A DNA stretch of 64,000 nt, from contig NZ_FNJJ01000002.1 in NCBI RefSeq assembly GCF_900104265.1, positions 297,370-361,369 of the forward strand, in the 5' to 3' direction. Position 1 is the first letter of the stretch. Every line of letters begins with the position of its first letter. Positions 55,090 through 64,000 of this stretch are shown here, piece by piece. The position numbers and the translations under genes are program-made. Below the pieces are notes generated by a model. It made no database searches. It saw nothing but the letters and a program-made list of their open reading frames with translations, and was not told the DNA's origin. The stretch is from Ectopseudomonas guguanensis (GTDB lineage: Bacteria > Pseudomonadota > Gammaproteobacteria > Pseudomonadales > Pseudomonadaceae).

Positions 55090-56478
55090 ATGTCCGCCCT
55101 GCTCGACGCCTGGCGCCACGCCCCGACCCAGCGCAAGGTCTGGGCACTGGCGGCGCCGATGATCCTGTCCAACCTCTCGGTGCCCATGGTGGCGCTGGTC
55201 GATACCGCCGTGGTCGGCCATCTGCCGCACGCCCATCAGTTGGCCGCAGTGGCGGTCGGTGGCAGCCTCTACACCCTGCTGACCTGGGCCATGGGTTTTC
55301 TGCGCATGGGCAGCACCGGTTTTGCCGCCCAGGCCGCGGGGCGCGAGGATGGCGGGGCGCTGCGCCAGGTACTGGTGCAGGGGCTCGGCCTGGGCGTGCT
55401 GCTGGCCCTGCTCCTGAGTCTGCTGGCGTTGCCGCTGAGCGGCGCCGCGCTGAGCCTGATGCAACCATCGGCCGAACTGGACCAGCTGGCGCGCCAGTAT
55501 TTCCAGATTCGACTACTCGGCCTGCCCGCCAGCCTGGCGACCTATGCGCTGATTGGCTGGCTGCTGGGCACGCAGAGCGCCCGTGGCCCGCTGGCCATTC
55601 TGCTCACCGCCAACCTGATCAACGTCGCGCTGGATCTGCTGTTCGTGCTCGGCCTCGAATGGGGCGTGGCCGGCGCCGCCTGGGCCTCGGTGATTGCCGA
55701 ATGGAGCGGCGCCCTGCTCGGCCTGTGGCTGGCCCGTGGCGCATTGCGCCGCTACCCCGGAAGCCTCGAGCGCAGCGCCCTGAAACGCTGGAGCAGCTGG
55801 CGCCCGCTGCTGGCGGTCAACCGCGACATCTTCATCCGCACCCTGGCGCTGCAGCTGGTGTTCTTCCTGATCACCGTGCAGGGCACGCGCCTGGGTGACG
55901 CCACGGTGGCGGCCAATGCCCTGCTGCTCAACGGCCTGACCCTCACCGCCTATGCCCTGGACGGCCTGGCGCACGCCGTCGAAGCCCTGTGCGGTCATGC
56001 CCTGGGCGCGCGCGATCGCGACGCACTGCGCCGCTCGCTGCTGGTGGCCGGTGCCTGGTCGCTGCTGGCCAGTGCCGGCTTCGCACTGTTCTTCCTGCTC
56101 GGCGGGCACTGGTTCGTCGGCATGCTGACCAACATCGCCGAGGTCCGCGAACTGGCCCTGAACTTCCTGCCCTACCTGGCGCTGCTGCCCCTGCTGGCAG
56201 TGTGGAGCTACCTGCTCGATGGCCTGTTCATCGGCGCCACCCGCGCCCGGGAAATGCGCGATGCCATGCTCATCGCCCTGGCGTTGACGCTGCCGCTGGG
56301 CTGGTGGCTGCAAGGCCTGGGCAATCACGGGCTGTGGTTGGCATTTCTGAGTTTCATGGGGCTGCGCAGCCTGGTATTGGCTGGCTATGCTTGGAAATTG
56401 AGCCGTCGCGACCAGTGGTTCCCTTCCCCGGCATTAGGAGAGATCGCTCATGCTCAACGTCCCGCTGCCCGCCAATGA
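55090..56478 (+). CDS. dinF: DinF-type MATE-family exporter
   Basis: A 462-residue membrane exporter with twelve predicted helices, in the DinF branch of the MATE family (E. coli DinF is about 459). The opening WALAAPMILSNLSVPMVALVDTAVVGHL is the family signature, repeated in weaker form at mid-protein. DinF proteins have been linked to drug, toxin or oxidative-stress resistance. The start is ATG 55090 after CCGGAG. Its last 29 bases overlap the next gene in another frame, implying coupled translation. Confidence 0.88.
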   Translation: MSALLDAWRHAPTQRKVWALAAPMILSNLSVPMVALVDTAVVGHLPHAHQLAAVAVGGSLYTLLTWAMGFLRMGSTGFAAQAAGREDGGALRQVLVQGLGLGVLLALLLSLLALPLSGAALSLMQPSAELDQLARQYFQIRLLGLPASLATYALIGWLLGTQSARGPLAILLTANLINVALDLLFVLGLEWGVAGAAWASVIAEWSGALLGLWLARGALRRYPGSLERSALKRWSSWRPLLAVNRDIFIRTLALQLVFFLITVQGTRLGDATVAANALLLNGLTLTAYALDGLAHAVEALCGHALGARDRDALRRSLLVAGAWSLLASAGFALFFLLGGHWFVGMLTNIAEVRELALNFLPYLALLPLLAVWSYLLDGLFIGATRAREMRDAMLIALALTLPLGWWLQGLGNHGLWLAFLSFMGLRSLVLAGYAWKLSRRDQWFPSPALGEIAHAQRPAARQ

Positions 56479-57478
56479 AGCCGAACGCCAGCAGGCCCTC
56501 GATCGCCTGGAGCTGCTCGACACGCCGGCCGACCCCTACCTCGATACCCTGACCCGCCTGGCCCACGACCTGTTCCAGGTGAAAATGGCGCTGGTCACGC
56601 TGGTCGACCGTGATCGCCAGTGGTTCAAGAGCCGCCAGGGCCTGGACGTGGCCGAGACGCCACGCAGCCTGTCGTACTGCTCCCACGCGGTGCTACGCGA
56701 CGAGCCACTAATAGTCGAGGACAGCCAGGTGGACGAACGCTTCGCCGGCAGCGAGCTGGCACGCGGCACACCTGACGTGCGCTTCTATGCCGGCTGGCCG
56801 CTGCACGACGCCACCGGCCTGCCGCTGGGCACCCTGTGCCTGGCGGACCCGAAGCCGCGCCAGTTCGGCCCCCAGGACCAATTCAAGCTGCGCGACCTGG
56901 CTTACCTCACCGAAAACTACCTGCACCTGCAGCACTGTTCGCAACAGGCCGATGCCCTGCGCGATGCGCTCAGTCGCGAGCAGCGCAAGGGCATGCTCGA
57001 TGCACTGACGCAGGTGTGGAACCGCGCCGGGCTGCTGCACTTCCTGCCGCTGGAACGGGCCGCGGCCGAGCGCAACCAGCTGCGCGTGGGCCTGATCTAC
57101 TGCGACCTGGACCACTTCAAGCAGGTCAACGACCAACATGGCCACGATGGCGGCGACCACGTGCTGTGGGAAAGCGCGCGGCGCATGAGCGGCGCCGTGC
57201 GCCCGCAGGATGTGGTCACGCGCAACGGCGGCGAGGAGTTCGTCATCATCACCCAGGTGCACGATGGCCGCGAGCTGCTGCAGGTCGCCGAGCGAATCCG
57301 TCTGGCCATCGCCAGCCAGCCGATGACACTGGAGAATGGCGAGGTGCCGCAGACAGCCAGCCTCGGCTGCGCACTGCTCGCCCCCGACGAGAGCCCCGTG
57401 GAGGGGCTCAAGCGTGCCGACCAGGCGCTGTACCGGGCCAAGCGTGGCGGTCGCAACCGTACCGAGCTGGCGCCCTGA
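56450..57478 (+). CDS. GAF-GGDEF diguanylate cyclase
   Basis: A 342-residue cytosolic diguanylate cyclase. The GAF domain (about residues 20-165; MALVTLVDRDRQWFKSRQGL, YCSHAVLRDEPLIVED, GWPLHDATGLPLGTLCL) is the type found with GGDEF partners. The active site is GGEEF (260-264) and inhibitory site RPQD (251-254) is present. It overlaps dinF by 29 bases and precedes a DUF2214 gene by 21, so the three form an operon. Confidence 0.93.
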   Translation: MLNVPLPANEAERQQALDRLELLDTPADPYLDTLTRLAHDLFQVKMALVTLVDRDRQWFKSRQGLDVAETPRSLSYCSHAVLRDEPLIVEDSQVDERFAGSELARGTPDVRFYAGWPLHDATGLPLGTLCLADPKPRQFGPQDQFKLRDLAYLTENYLHLQHCSQQADALRDALSREQRKGMLDALTQVWNRAGLLHFLPLERAAAERNQLRVGLIYCDLDHFKQVNDQHGHDGGDHVLWESARRMSGAVRPQDVVTRNGGEEFVIITQVHDGRELLQVAERIRLAIASQPMTLENGEVPQTASLGCALLAPDESPVEGLKRADQALYRAKRGGRNRTELAP

Positions 57479-57499
57479 CCCTCAGACAAGGAAACCCAT

Positions 57500-57955
57500 A
57501 TGGCTGCTGCGTTCGTCGCTTACCTGCACTACCTGTCGATTTTCGCCCTGTTCGCCCTGCTCAGCATCGAGCACGTGCTGTTCAAGGCGCCGCTGGACCT
57601 GTCACGGGCGCGCAGCCTGATGCTCACCGACCTGGCCTATGGCATCTGCGCCGGCCTGGTGCTGATCACCGGTATCGCCCGCGTGCTGTGGTTCGGCAAG
57701 GGCGCGGCGTACTACATGGGCAACGGCCTGTTCCACGCCAAGCTCGGCCTGTTCGTGCTGGTCGGCTTGCTGTCGATCCTGCCTACCCTGGTGTTCATCA
57801 AATGGCGTGGCGCGGTGAAGGCCGGCCAGGTGCCAGAGCCGAGCGCCCGGCAGGTTCGCCTGGTCACCTGGAGCATCCGTATCGAGCTGCTGCTGTTGCT
57901 GGCCATCCCGCTGCTGGCGGCGCTGATGGCGCGCGGCCATGGCGTCATTGGCTGA
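57500..57955 (+). CDS. DUF2214 membrane protein
   Basis: A 151-residue integral membrane protein with four helices. AYLHYLSIFALFALLSIEHVLFK and GICAGLVLITGIARVLWFGKGAAYY are DUF2214 hallmarks; the conserved histidines (H10, H25) are compatible with haem binding, though unproven. Function unknown. It ends an operon with the exporter and GGDEF gene, and a hairpin follows. Confidence 0.88.
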   Translation: MAAAFVAYLHYLSIFALFALLSIEHVLFKAPLDLSRARSLMLTDLAYGICAGLVLITGIARVLWFGKGAAYYMGNGLFHAKLGLFVLVGLLSILPTLVFIKWRGAVKAGQVPEPSARQVRLVTWSIRIELLLLLAIPLLAALMARGHGVIG

Positions 57956-57958
57956 ACC

Positions 57959-57987
57959 GTGGGAGGCGCCGCTAAAGCGCCTCCCAC
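57959..57987. repeat. perfect hairpin after DUF2214
   Basis: GTGGGAGGCGC and GCGCCTCCCAC (11-bp perfect arms) flank CGCTAAA. It starts three bases after the stop. It lacks a T-run, so it may be a REP-type element or a weak transcript end. Confidence 0.65.
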
Positions 57988-57998
57988 AGGGCAACACC

Positions 57999-58065
57999 GT
58001 AGCCCGGATGCAATCCGGGAACGATGCCCGACATTGCACCGCCCCGAATTGCATCCGCGCTACCG
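57999..58065. repeat. REP pair of the RAYT type, one arm decayed
   Basis: GTAGCCCGGATGCAATCCGG (57999-58018) and, inverted, CCCCGAATTGCATCCGCGCT (58042-58061), which has two changes. It lies between the convergent DUF2214 and speA genes. Confidence 0.75.
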
Positions 58066-58073
58066 GAGGCCGC

Positions 58074-59987
58074 CTATGAAGCCAGGTAGGACGAACGGGT
58101 CAGGCCCAGGCGCAAGGCATCGAGGAACTGGGTGCGCTCACGGGCGCTGATGCGCGCGCTGGCCACCTTGTCGCGGTAGTGGGTCATCAGCTCCTCGGGC
58201 GACAGGTGCACGTAGCGCAGCATGTCCTCGATGGTGTCGTGGGTCTCGATGCCTGCATGCACCACGCTGCCATCGGCGCCCTGGTAGATGTTCACCGAGT
58301 CGGTATCGCCGAACAGGTTGTGCATGTCGCCGAGAATTTCCTGATAGGCGCCGACCAGGAAGATGCCCAGCACGTAATCCTCGCCTTCACGCAACTCGTG
58401 CACCGGCAGGCTGGTCTCGATGGACTGCTCGTCGACGTACTGGCGGATCTTGCCGTCGGAGTCACAGGTCAGGTCCTGCAATACGGCGCGGCGCAGCGGC
58501 TCCTCGTCCAGGCGCGACAGCGGCAGGATCGGCAGGATCTGGCCGATGGCCCAGGTGTCCGGCAGGCTCTGGAACACCGAGAAGTTGCAGATGTACTTGT
58601 CGGCGAGCTTGTCGTTGAGTTCGTCGAGCACCGCGCGGTGCGAACGCTGACGGGCCTTGAGCTGGTTGTGCAGGCGACGGCAGATGGCGAAGTAGCACTG
58701 TTCGGCCAGGGCTTTCTGCGCCAGGCTGAGCTTGCCGGCCGAATACTGCGCGGCGACTTCCTCGATGTAGTGGGTGGCGCGCCAGTAGGTTTCGGCGACC
58801 ATCTCCGGGTCGCTGTCTTCGAGCAGCTCGATCAGCACCTGCAGCACTTCCGGCTGCTCGGCGCTCGGGTCGATCTCCGGCACCCTGTCGTTATGCCGCT
58901 CGACATCGGTGACCTGCACCAGCAGCACCGCATGGTGCGCGGTCATCGCCCGGCCGCTCTCGGAGAAGATGTGCGGATGGGGGATTTCCTGGCGGTCGCA
59001 GAATTCCTTGAGCATGTCGACCACGGCATCGGCGTAGTCCTGCATGTCGTAGTTGATCGAGCTGGCGTTGCGCGAGTGGGTGCCGTCGTAGTCCACGCCC
59101 AGGCCGCCACCGACGTCGATGTGATCGACCGGCAGGCCCATGGCGCGCAGCTCGCCGTAATAGCGGATGGCCTCGCGGAAACCCTTGCGGTAGTCGGCGA
59201 TGTTGGCGATCTGCGACCCCATGTGAAAGTGCAGCAGACGAATGCCCTGGTCCAGCCCGGCCGCGCGGAAGCGCTCGACCACCGAGAGGATCTGCGCGGC
59301 GGACAGGCCGAACTTGGACTTCTCGCCACCGGTGTCGGCCCACTTGCTTGATGCCAGCGAGGACAGGCGCACACGCAGGCCGATCTGCGGGGCGACCTTG
59401 AGTTCGGCGGCCTCCTCGATCACCAGGGCGACTTCCGACTCCTTCTCGATGACGATGAATACGTTGTGACCGAGCTTCTGCCCCATCAGCGCCAGGCGGA
59501 TGAACTCGCGGTCCTTGTAGCCGTTGCAAACTATGGTGCCGCCCTTCGGTGCCAGCGCCAGCACGGCCAGCAGCTCGGGCTTGGAGCCGGCTTCCAGGCC
59601 GATGGAGACATTCTGCGTGGCGATGATGTTCTCGATCACCGCTTCCTGCTGGTTGACCTTGATCGGATACAACGCGGTGTAGCGGCTCTGGTATTCCAGG
59701 CGCGCGATGCTGGCGTCGAAGGCGCCGGTCAGGCGGCGCACGCGATCCTGCAGGATGTCCGGGAAGCGCACCAGCAAGGGCAGCGACAGGCCGCTCTGAC
59801 GCAGCTCGTCGACCTGATCGTAGAGATCGATGGGCGCGCTGTCCGGGCCGTTGGGGCGTACTTCGACACGCCCGGCATCGTTGATCGAAAAATAGCCGGC
59901 GCCCCAATGGCGAATGCCATAGACACTGCGGCTATCGGCTACGGTCCATTGGCTGCCGTCGTCTTTGCGGGTGCGTCGTGCGGACAT
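58074..59987 (-). CDS. speA: biosynthetic arginine decarboxylase
   Basis: A 637-residue PLP enzyme that makes agmatine for putrescine synthesis. The Schiff-base lysine is in [27 protein letters not shown] and [17 protein letters not shown] segment ([14 protein letters not shown]) form the PLP-phosphate cradle. [13 protein letters not shown] holds the substrate region. Full length. A SUI1-family gene lies upstream on the same strand, as in P. aeruginosa (PA4839-PA4840). Confidence 0.96.
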   Translation of the reverse strand: MSARRTRKDDGSQWTVADSRSVYGIRHWGAGYFSINDAGRVEVRPNGPDSAPIDLYDQVDELRQSGLSLPLLVRFPDILQDRVRRLTGAFDASIARLEYQSRYTALYPIKVNQQEAVIENIIATQNVSIGLEAGSKPELLAVLALAPKGGTIVCNGYKDREFIRLALMGQKLGHNVFIVIEKESEVALVIEEAAELKVAPQIGLRVRLSSLASSKWADTGGEKSKFGLSAAQILSVVERFRAAGLDQGIRLLHFHMGSQIANIADYRKGFREAIRYYGELRAMGLPVDHIDVGGGLGVDYDGTHSRNASSINYDMQDYADAVVDMLKEFCDRQEIPHPHIFSESGRAMTAHHAVLLVQVTDVERHNDRVPEIDPSAEQPEVLQVLIELLEDSDPEMVAETYWRATHYIEEVAAQYSAGKLSLAQKALAEQCYFAICRRLHNQLKARQRSHRAVLDELNDKLADKYICNFSVFQSLPDTWAIGQILPILPLSRLDEEPLRRAVLQDLTCDSDGKIRQYVDEQSIETSLPVHELREGEDYVLGIFLVGAYQEILGDMHNLFGDTDSVNIYQGADGSVVHAGIETHDTIEDMLRYVHLSPEELMTHYRDKVASARISARERTQFLDALRLGLTRSSYLAS

Positions 59988-60109
59988 CGGGTTCTCCCAT
60001 GAGGATGAGTCTGGCCTTCTGGATGGCCAGCCTGGAAATTAAGGGTGCAAGATGACGTTTGCTCGGCGGTTGACCGCATGAGCGTCATCGAAGTTTAGAA
60101 AAGGACTGG

Positions 60110-60481
60110 TCAGCCGCCGGACTTCTTCGCGGTAAAACCGCGCTTGCTCAACTCGGCGAGCAACAGATCGACATGATCGCCCTGAATCTCGATCACCCCG
60201 TCCTTCAGCGCACCGCCGGTACCGCAGCGTTTCTTCAGCGCGCTGGCCAGTTCCTTGAGCGGTTCCTCGGCCAGCGGTACACCGCTTACCGTGGTGACGG
60301 TCTTGCCGCCACGGCCCTTGGTTTCACGGCGCACACGGGCAATGCCATCACCCTCGGGGATGCGTGTCTGTTTGCAGATGCAGGCATCCACCGGCTGGTT
60401 GCAGTCCGGGCAATGGCGACCGCCATCGGTGGAATAGACGAGACCGCTCAGGGCGGAAAATGACGAAGCTTTCTTGACCAC
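60110..60481 (-). CDS. SUI1/YciH-family translation factor
   Basis: A 123-residue eIF1-like protein. The C-terminal SUI1 domain shows KGRGGKTVTTVSGVPL and LKKRCGTGGALKDGVIEIQGDH, the family signature. The N-terminal region has a zinc-type motif C-x2-C...C-x-C (HCPDCNQPVDACIC). YciH proteins modulate start-site fidelity. I chose GTG 60481 because GAGGA lies seven bases upstream and the homologue starts MVKKA; a longer reading to 60544 is less likely. Confidence 0.9.
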   Translation of the reverse strand: MVKKASSFSALSGLVYSTDGGRHCPDCNQPVDACICKQTRIPEGDGIARVRRETKGRGGKTVTTVSGVPLAEEPLKELASALKKRCGTGGALKDGVIEIQGDHVDLLLAELSKRGFTAKKSGG

Positions 60482-60701
60482 CGGCTTGTCCTCGTAGGGG
60501 TCAGGATAGCGACTGGCCGACGGGCGTCGACCGCGAAGCCCCACTCAGGCAGGGGCAGCGCAGGCGGACAGGCGTCCGCCGAAAAGGTCGCGCAGTGTAA
60601 CGGCAAAGGCGGCGCTTGCTAAGTATGAATTTGCGTCATTGTGCGGCACTTTGGCGACGCCGTTCGCCATCATGCACGCGGCGCTCGGAATCCGCGACGC
60701 G

Positions 60702-60846
60702 GTAGGGTGCGCTGTGTGCACCTTGCCAGCGTCCATCGCCACATTCGGCGTGGTGCCGGAGCTTCCGAATTCCGTGAAACGTAGGGTGCACCGTGCGCAC
60801 CAGGGCCCTATTCGAGGTTGAAGGCGGTGCGCACGGCGCACCCTAC
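60702..60846. repeat. REP-like repeats GTAGGGTGC / GCACCCTAC
   Basis: Three arms of one family: GTAGGGTGCGCTGTGTGCAC (60702-60721), GTAGGGTGCACCGTGCGCAC (60781-60800) and the inverse GGTGCGCACGGCGCACCCTA (60826-60845, then C). The last two form a hairpin with one mismatch around a 24-base loop. A solitary arm lies at 16210. The gap 60482-60917 has no gene that I can support. Confidence 0.72.
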
Positions 60847-60866
60847 GCGCAGGAGCTAACACAACC

Positions 60867-60892
60867 ACCCTCTCCCGCAAGCGGGAGAGGGT
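60867..60892. repeat. perfect 12-bp-armed hairpin after the NUDIX gene
   Basis: ACCCTCTCCCGC, AA, GCGGGAGAGGGT, 25 bases downstream of the NUDIX stop (minus strand). It has no T-run. The same arms in shorter form occur at about 4782-4796. Confidence 0.7.
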
Positions 60893-60917
60893 CATCAGCC
60901 GGCCGCAAGCGACCTGT

Positions 60918-61454
60918 TTATGGCCTTTTTATATAGCGCTCCAGCGCTGCCAGCGAATCCGGGCAATACGGCAGGTGGCGGGTTTCCTCCAGCGCCTGCT
61001 CGATGCTGATGAAGCGTGCCTCCAACACCTCTTCCGGCTGCAATACCAGCGGCGCATCGGACACCGCCGAATAGGCCATGCACCACAGGCGGCTTTCCGG
61101 GGCGTCGTAGAGAAAGTGCGCATGCTCGACCAGCGCAACATCGACGATGCCCAGTTCCTCGGCCAGCTCGCGCTCGGCGGAAAGCCGGTAGTCCTCGCCC
61201 TCGAGCACCATGCCGCCGGCCGCCACGTCCCAGTAACCGGGATACAGCGCCTTGCTCAGGGTGCGCCGATGCACGCAGAGCAGCCCGGCCGAGTTGAACA
61301 ACAGGATATAGGTGCCGCGACCGATCAGCCGCCGCTCGCGCAGTTCGGCGCGGGTCACGCCGCCGAGCGGCCGGTCCTGCTCGTCGACCCAGGCGACGCG
61401 CTCCAGATCCGAAGCGGCGCGGTGCGCCGCCTCGGTCGCCGAGATCGCGTCCAT
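60918..61454 (-). CDS. NUDIX hydrolase
   Basis: A 178-residue NUDIX pyrophosphohydrolase resembling isopentenyl-diphosphate isomerase-like NUDIX proteins. The full NUDIX box is seen at residues 81-103: G-x5-E-x7-R-E-L-x-E-E-L-G-I (GMVLEGE ... RELAEELGI). The upstream RRTLSKALYPGYWDVAAGG is typical. The start is ATG 61454 overlapping the DUF2333 stop by one base. Substrate unknown. Confidence 0.92.
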   Translation of the reverse strand: MDAISATEAAHRAASDLERVAWVDEQDRPLGGVTRAELRERRLIGRGTYILLFNSAGLLCVHRRTLSKALYPGYWDVAAGGMVLEGEDYRLSAERELAEELGIVDVALVEHAHFLYDAPESRLWCMAYSAVSDAPLVLQPEEVLEARFISIEQALEETRHLPYCPDSLAALERYIKRP

Positions 61455-62506
61455 CAGCCCTGGCTCAGCAGCTGACGCAGGTCGATCAGGCCGGCGTTGG
61501 CGCGGGAAATGTAGTTGGCCATCACCAGCGAATGGTTGGCGAGGATGCCGTAGCCGCTGCCATTGAGGATCATCGGGCTCCACAGGGTGGCCTGCGCCGC
61601 CTCCAGCTCGCGGATGATCTGGCGCACGCTGACCGTGGCATTCTTCTTCGCCAGCACGTCGGCGAAGTCGACCTCGATGGCGCGCAGCAGGTGAGCCAGC
61701 GCCCAGGCCTGACCACGGGCCTCGTAGAACACGTTGTCGATCTGCAGCCAGGGCGTCTCGTACACGCCATCTCGCCCGACCAGGCCGGACTCTTCGGCGT
61801 CGTTGCCAATCTGCAGGTTCTCGTTCAGACGCACCTGACCGACGCTGGCGGACAGGCGTTGGGACAGCGAGCCAAGGCGGGTGCCGGCATCGCCCAGCCA
61901 GTTGTTGAGGTTGTCGGCACGGGCATAGAACTGCGCGTTCTTCTCGCTCAGGTTGGCCAGGTATCGATCCAGCGACTTGATGCCTTCGCGATACTCGGAC
62001 TCGGAGGCCGGCAGCGCCCAGCTCTTGTTGTCGAAGTGAAAGCGCGGCTCGGCCTTGGCCAGGTCCGGGTTTTCCGTGGACTGCGACTGCGAACGGGCGA
62101 AATCCTTGCGCAGCGCGCGGGAGAAGTCGCGTACCTGCACCAGCACGCCGTATTCCCAGCTCGGCATGTTGTCCAGCCACAGGCCGGGCGGGGCGAGGTC
62201 GTTGGACAGGTAGCCGCCCGGCTTGTCGAGCAGCGTGGTGGCGACCTGCTTGAGGGTCTCCACCGTGGTGTAGCCGGTGACCATCTGCCGCTGCGCCTGC
62301 TGCGCCGCGTTCTGTGCATGTTGCTGCACCTGGAAGGCAGACGGCTCCTGGCTCCAGTACCAGCCGACCACCAGGGCGATCAGCAGATAGACACCGAGCA
62401 GTCCGCCCAGGGCTCGGGCGATCAGGCTGCCGCCGCTGCGGTCGCCCTCCGAGGCCTTGTCGGCGCCGCCGAGCGAGTTCGTCGCGCGATTCTTCCAGTC
62501 CAGCAT
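61454..62506 (-). CDS. DUF2333 family membrane-anchored protein
   Basis: A 350-residue protein with one N-terminal transmembrane helix (about residues 32-52, GGLLGVYLLIALVVGWYWS) and a long helical periplasmic part. GYTTVETLKQVATTLLDKPGGYLSNDLAPPG and WEYGVLVQVRDFSRALRKDFARSQSQS are DUF2333 hallmarks; the function is unknown. The start is ATG 62506 after AAGGAC. Coupled to the NUDIX gene by a TGATG overlap. Confidence 0.9.
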   Translation of the reverse strand: MLDWKNRATNSLGGADKASEGDRSGGSLIARALGGLLGVYLLIALVVGWYWSQEPSAFQVQQHAQNAAQQAQRQMVTGYTTVETLKQVATTLLDKPGGYLSNDLAPPGLWLDNMPSWEYGVLVQVRDFSRALRKDFARSQSQSTENPDLAKAEPRFHFDNKSWALPASESEYREGIKSLDRYLANLSEKNAQFYARADNLNNWLGDAGTRLGSLSQRLSASVGQVRLNENLQIGNDAEESGLVGRDGVYETPWLQIDNVFYEARGQAWALAHLLRAIEVDFADVLAKKNATVSVRQIIRELEAAQATLWSPMILNGSGYGILANHSLVMANYISRANAGLIDLRQLLSQG

Positions 62507-62763
62507 GGCAGTGTCCTTTTCAAGCGAATTCGTGTGTTCGACCACAACCGGCCTAACGGGTTGCGATCTGCTACGCACTATAAGGCAAGCCCGGAGCAAA
62601 ACGCAGGGAGCGGCGGCAAACTTACCGCTGGTACGGGAAAACGATATTTCTGTCGCTTATTCGACAGAAAAACCAACGTCAATTGATCGACGGCAATGCC
62701 AGCCCGGCCATCAAGTGATAGCATCAAGCCACCACTGACTTAACCACCTACAGAAGTCGGCCC

Positions 62764-64000
62764 ATGACCGAGCAAGCGGATCCCAGTCGTGATCGCCTCA
62801 AGCATCACTTCGCCCAACGCGTGATTCACCAGGCACGCCAGGTGCTGGAAGTCTGGCAACGCCTGCAGCGCAGCGAATGGAACGATGCCGGCATGCTCGA
62901 GCTGACCGAGGCCAACCTGCGCCTGCTGCGCTATGCCGAGCGCTTCGAGCAGCTCGAGCACGCACAACTGGCACAAAGCATCGGCGCCAGCCTGGACGAG
63001 GTGGTGGAAAACCGTGGCCGACTCAACAGTAGCCTGATCGCCCGCCTCAATCAGGCCATGCAGCGCCTCTCACGTACCGGTCTGCGTCATGGTGACGCCT
63101 TCGAACAGACCTTTCTGCCGCCGCTGCGCAAGCCGGTGTACATCGCCCTGCAGGACGCCCGGCGTGCCGAGCGCCTGGCCCAGCAACTGGACTTCTTCGG
63201 CCTCGCCGCGCAAGCCCTGAGCGATGAGCACGCCTTCCGCGCCGCCATCACCGAACGCCACCCTGCCGCCATCGTCATGGACGTCGACTTCGCCGGCGCC
63301 GGGCTGGAGCTGGCAGCCTCGGTGCAGGACGGACTGGAGCAGAAGATCCCGCTGCTGTTCTTCAGCCACTGCGATACCGACACCCCGACCCGCCTGGCCG
63401 CGGTACGCGCCGGCGGCCAGGAGTTCTTCACCGGTTCGCTGGATGCCTCGAGCCTGCTCGAACGCATCGAGGTGCTGACCCACGTCTCGCAGTACGACCC
63501 CTACAAGGTGCTGATCGTCGACGACTCCAAGGCCCAGGCGACCCACACCGAGCGCGTGCTCAACAGCGCCGGCATTCTCACCCATACCCTGACCGAGCCG
63601 ATCCAGGCGATGGACGCGCTGGCCGAGTTCCAGCCCGACCTGATCATCCTCGACATGTACATGCCCGAGTGCAACGGCACCGAGCTGGCCAAGGTGATCC
63701 GCCACAACGACCGCTACGTCAGCGTGCCGATCATCTACCTGTCGGCCGAGGACGACCTGGACAAGCAGCTCGACGCCATGAGCGAGGGCGGCGACGACTT
63801 CCTCACCAAACCGATCAAGCCGCGCCACCTGATCGCTACCGTGCGCAACCGCGCCGCCCGCGCACGCAACCTCAAGGCGCGCATGGTGCGTGACAGCCTC
63901 ACCGGCCTGTACAACCACACCCACACCCTGCAGCTGCTCGAGGACGCCTGCTTCCGCGCGCGCCGCGAAGAGCATCCGCTGGCCTTCGCCATGCTCGACA
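62764..64000 (+). CDS. gcbA: GcbA-type response regulator diguanylate cyclase, N-terminal part
   Basis: The gene runs off the right edge; 412 codons are visible of an expected ~540. An N-terminal helical segment (about 1-115) is followed by a first receiver-like domain (about 125-245) that has decayed acidic and lysine sites (MDVDF kept, the usual K replaced in FFTGSL). The second receiver (about 254-370) is canonical: VLIVDDS, LIILDMYMPECNG with the phospho-Asp, and FLTKPI. The GGDEF domain begins with DSLTGLYNHT at the end of the window. GcbA of Pseudomonas (PA4843) has this plan and promotes attachment. DUF2333 and NUDIX genes are divergent upstream, as in P. aeruginosa. Confidence 0.9.
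   Translation, partial: MTEQADPSRDRLKHHFAQRVIHQARQVLEVWQRLQRSEWNDAGMLELTEANLRLLRYAERFEQLEHAQLAQSIGASLDEVVENRGRLNSSLIARLNQAMQRLSRTGLRHGDAFEQTFLPPLRKPVYIALQDARRAERLAQQLDFFGLAAQALSDEHAFRAAITERHPAAIVMDVDFAGAGLELAASVQDGLEQKIPLLFFSHCDTDTPTRLAAVRAGGQEFFTGSLDASSLLERIEVLTHVSQYDPYKVLIVDDSKAQATHTERVLNSAGILTHTLTEPIQAMDALAEFQPDLIILDMYMPECNGTELAKVIRHNDRYVSVPIIYLSAEDDLDKQLDAMSEGGDDFLTKPIKPRHLIATVRNRAARARNLKARMVRDSLTGLYNHTHTLQLLEDACFRARREEHPLAFAMLD

Noticed and set aside
50961..55898. A 1645-codon reading frame antisense to the alpha-2-macroglobulin gene
   Set aside because: Same GC artefact. It also overlaps the start of the divergent exporter gene in the wrong frame and gives no recognisable protein.
61455..62180. 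An N-terminal extension of the NUDIX protein into the DUF2333 gene
   Set aside because: The added sequence is a shifted frame of DUF2333; the NUDIX start at 61454 gives the expected size and a TGATG coupling.

Overview
This is a 64 kb, GC-rich, densely coded bacterial chromosome segment. Gene content and order point to Pseudomonas. As I recall the P. aeruginosa map, several blocks match it: coaE-yacG onward to ndh, morA-glyA-mapZ-radA, cioAB, thiolase-FabG-AraC-MaoC, and speA-SUI1-NUDIX-DUF2333-gcbA. The blocks are joined differently here, so this is not P. aeruginosa itself. A P. mendocina/oleovorans-type lineage is a guess I cannot test.

Layout. 1-5.5 kb: the 3' end of coaE, yacG, an orphan CbiM-like permease, DUF1780, MOSC and DUF3094 proteins, NADH dehydrogenase II, a repeat-rich gap, and a tRNA Asn-Pro-Lys operon on the minus strand with a clear promoter and terminator. 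5.6-20.5 kb: DUF1631, a PilZ protein, ettA, the large c-di-GMP enzyme morA, glyA, DUF3015, mapZ, radA and two tandem YdcH-like genes. 20.6-25.3 kb: a four-gene cassette (TonB-dependent receptor, two-helix membrane protein with a propeller-like periplasmic part, ferredoxin-reductase-like [2Fe-2S] flavoprotein, small c-type cytochrome) behind a candidate Fur box, read as a metal or metal-chelate uptake and reduction system. 25.3-31.1 kb: a CNNM/CorC protein, fpr, rlmG and a second-type TldD/TldE pair. 31.2-34 kb: the cyanide-insensitive oxidase cioAB with a DUF2474 mini-protein and an upstream ANR/FNR box. 34-39.3 kb: thiolase, high-molecular-weight FabG, AraC regulator and MaoC hydratase. 39.5-46 kb: small nucleotide-metabolism, tRNA-modification, lipoprotein, acetyltransferase, GGDEF and chemoreceptor genes. 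46-55 kb: a solute-binding protein, pbpC and alpha-2-macroglobulin, the last two separated by a REP-associated transposase. 55-64 kb: DinF-type exporter, GAF-GGDEF, DUF2214, speA, SUI1 protein, NUDIX, DUF2333 and the start of gcbA.

Two themes stand out. First, c-di-GMP: four proteins carry GGDEF domains (gcbA's is only begun at the window edge) and two carry PilZ domains. Second, small mobile DNA: a 191-bp non-autonomous element with perfect 18-bp ends and a perfect 12-bp target duplication lies inside a 23-bp-armed palindrome next to radA; a RAYT gene is bracketed by REP pairs between pbpC and yfhM; and several other families of REP-like palindromes fill the intergenic gaps.

Functions come from reading the translated sequences against family knowledge. 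No database search was run.
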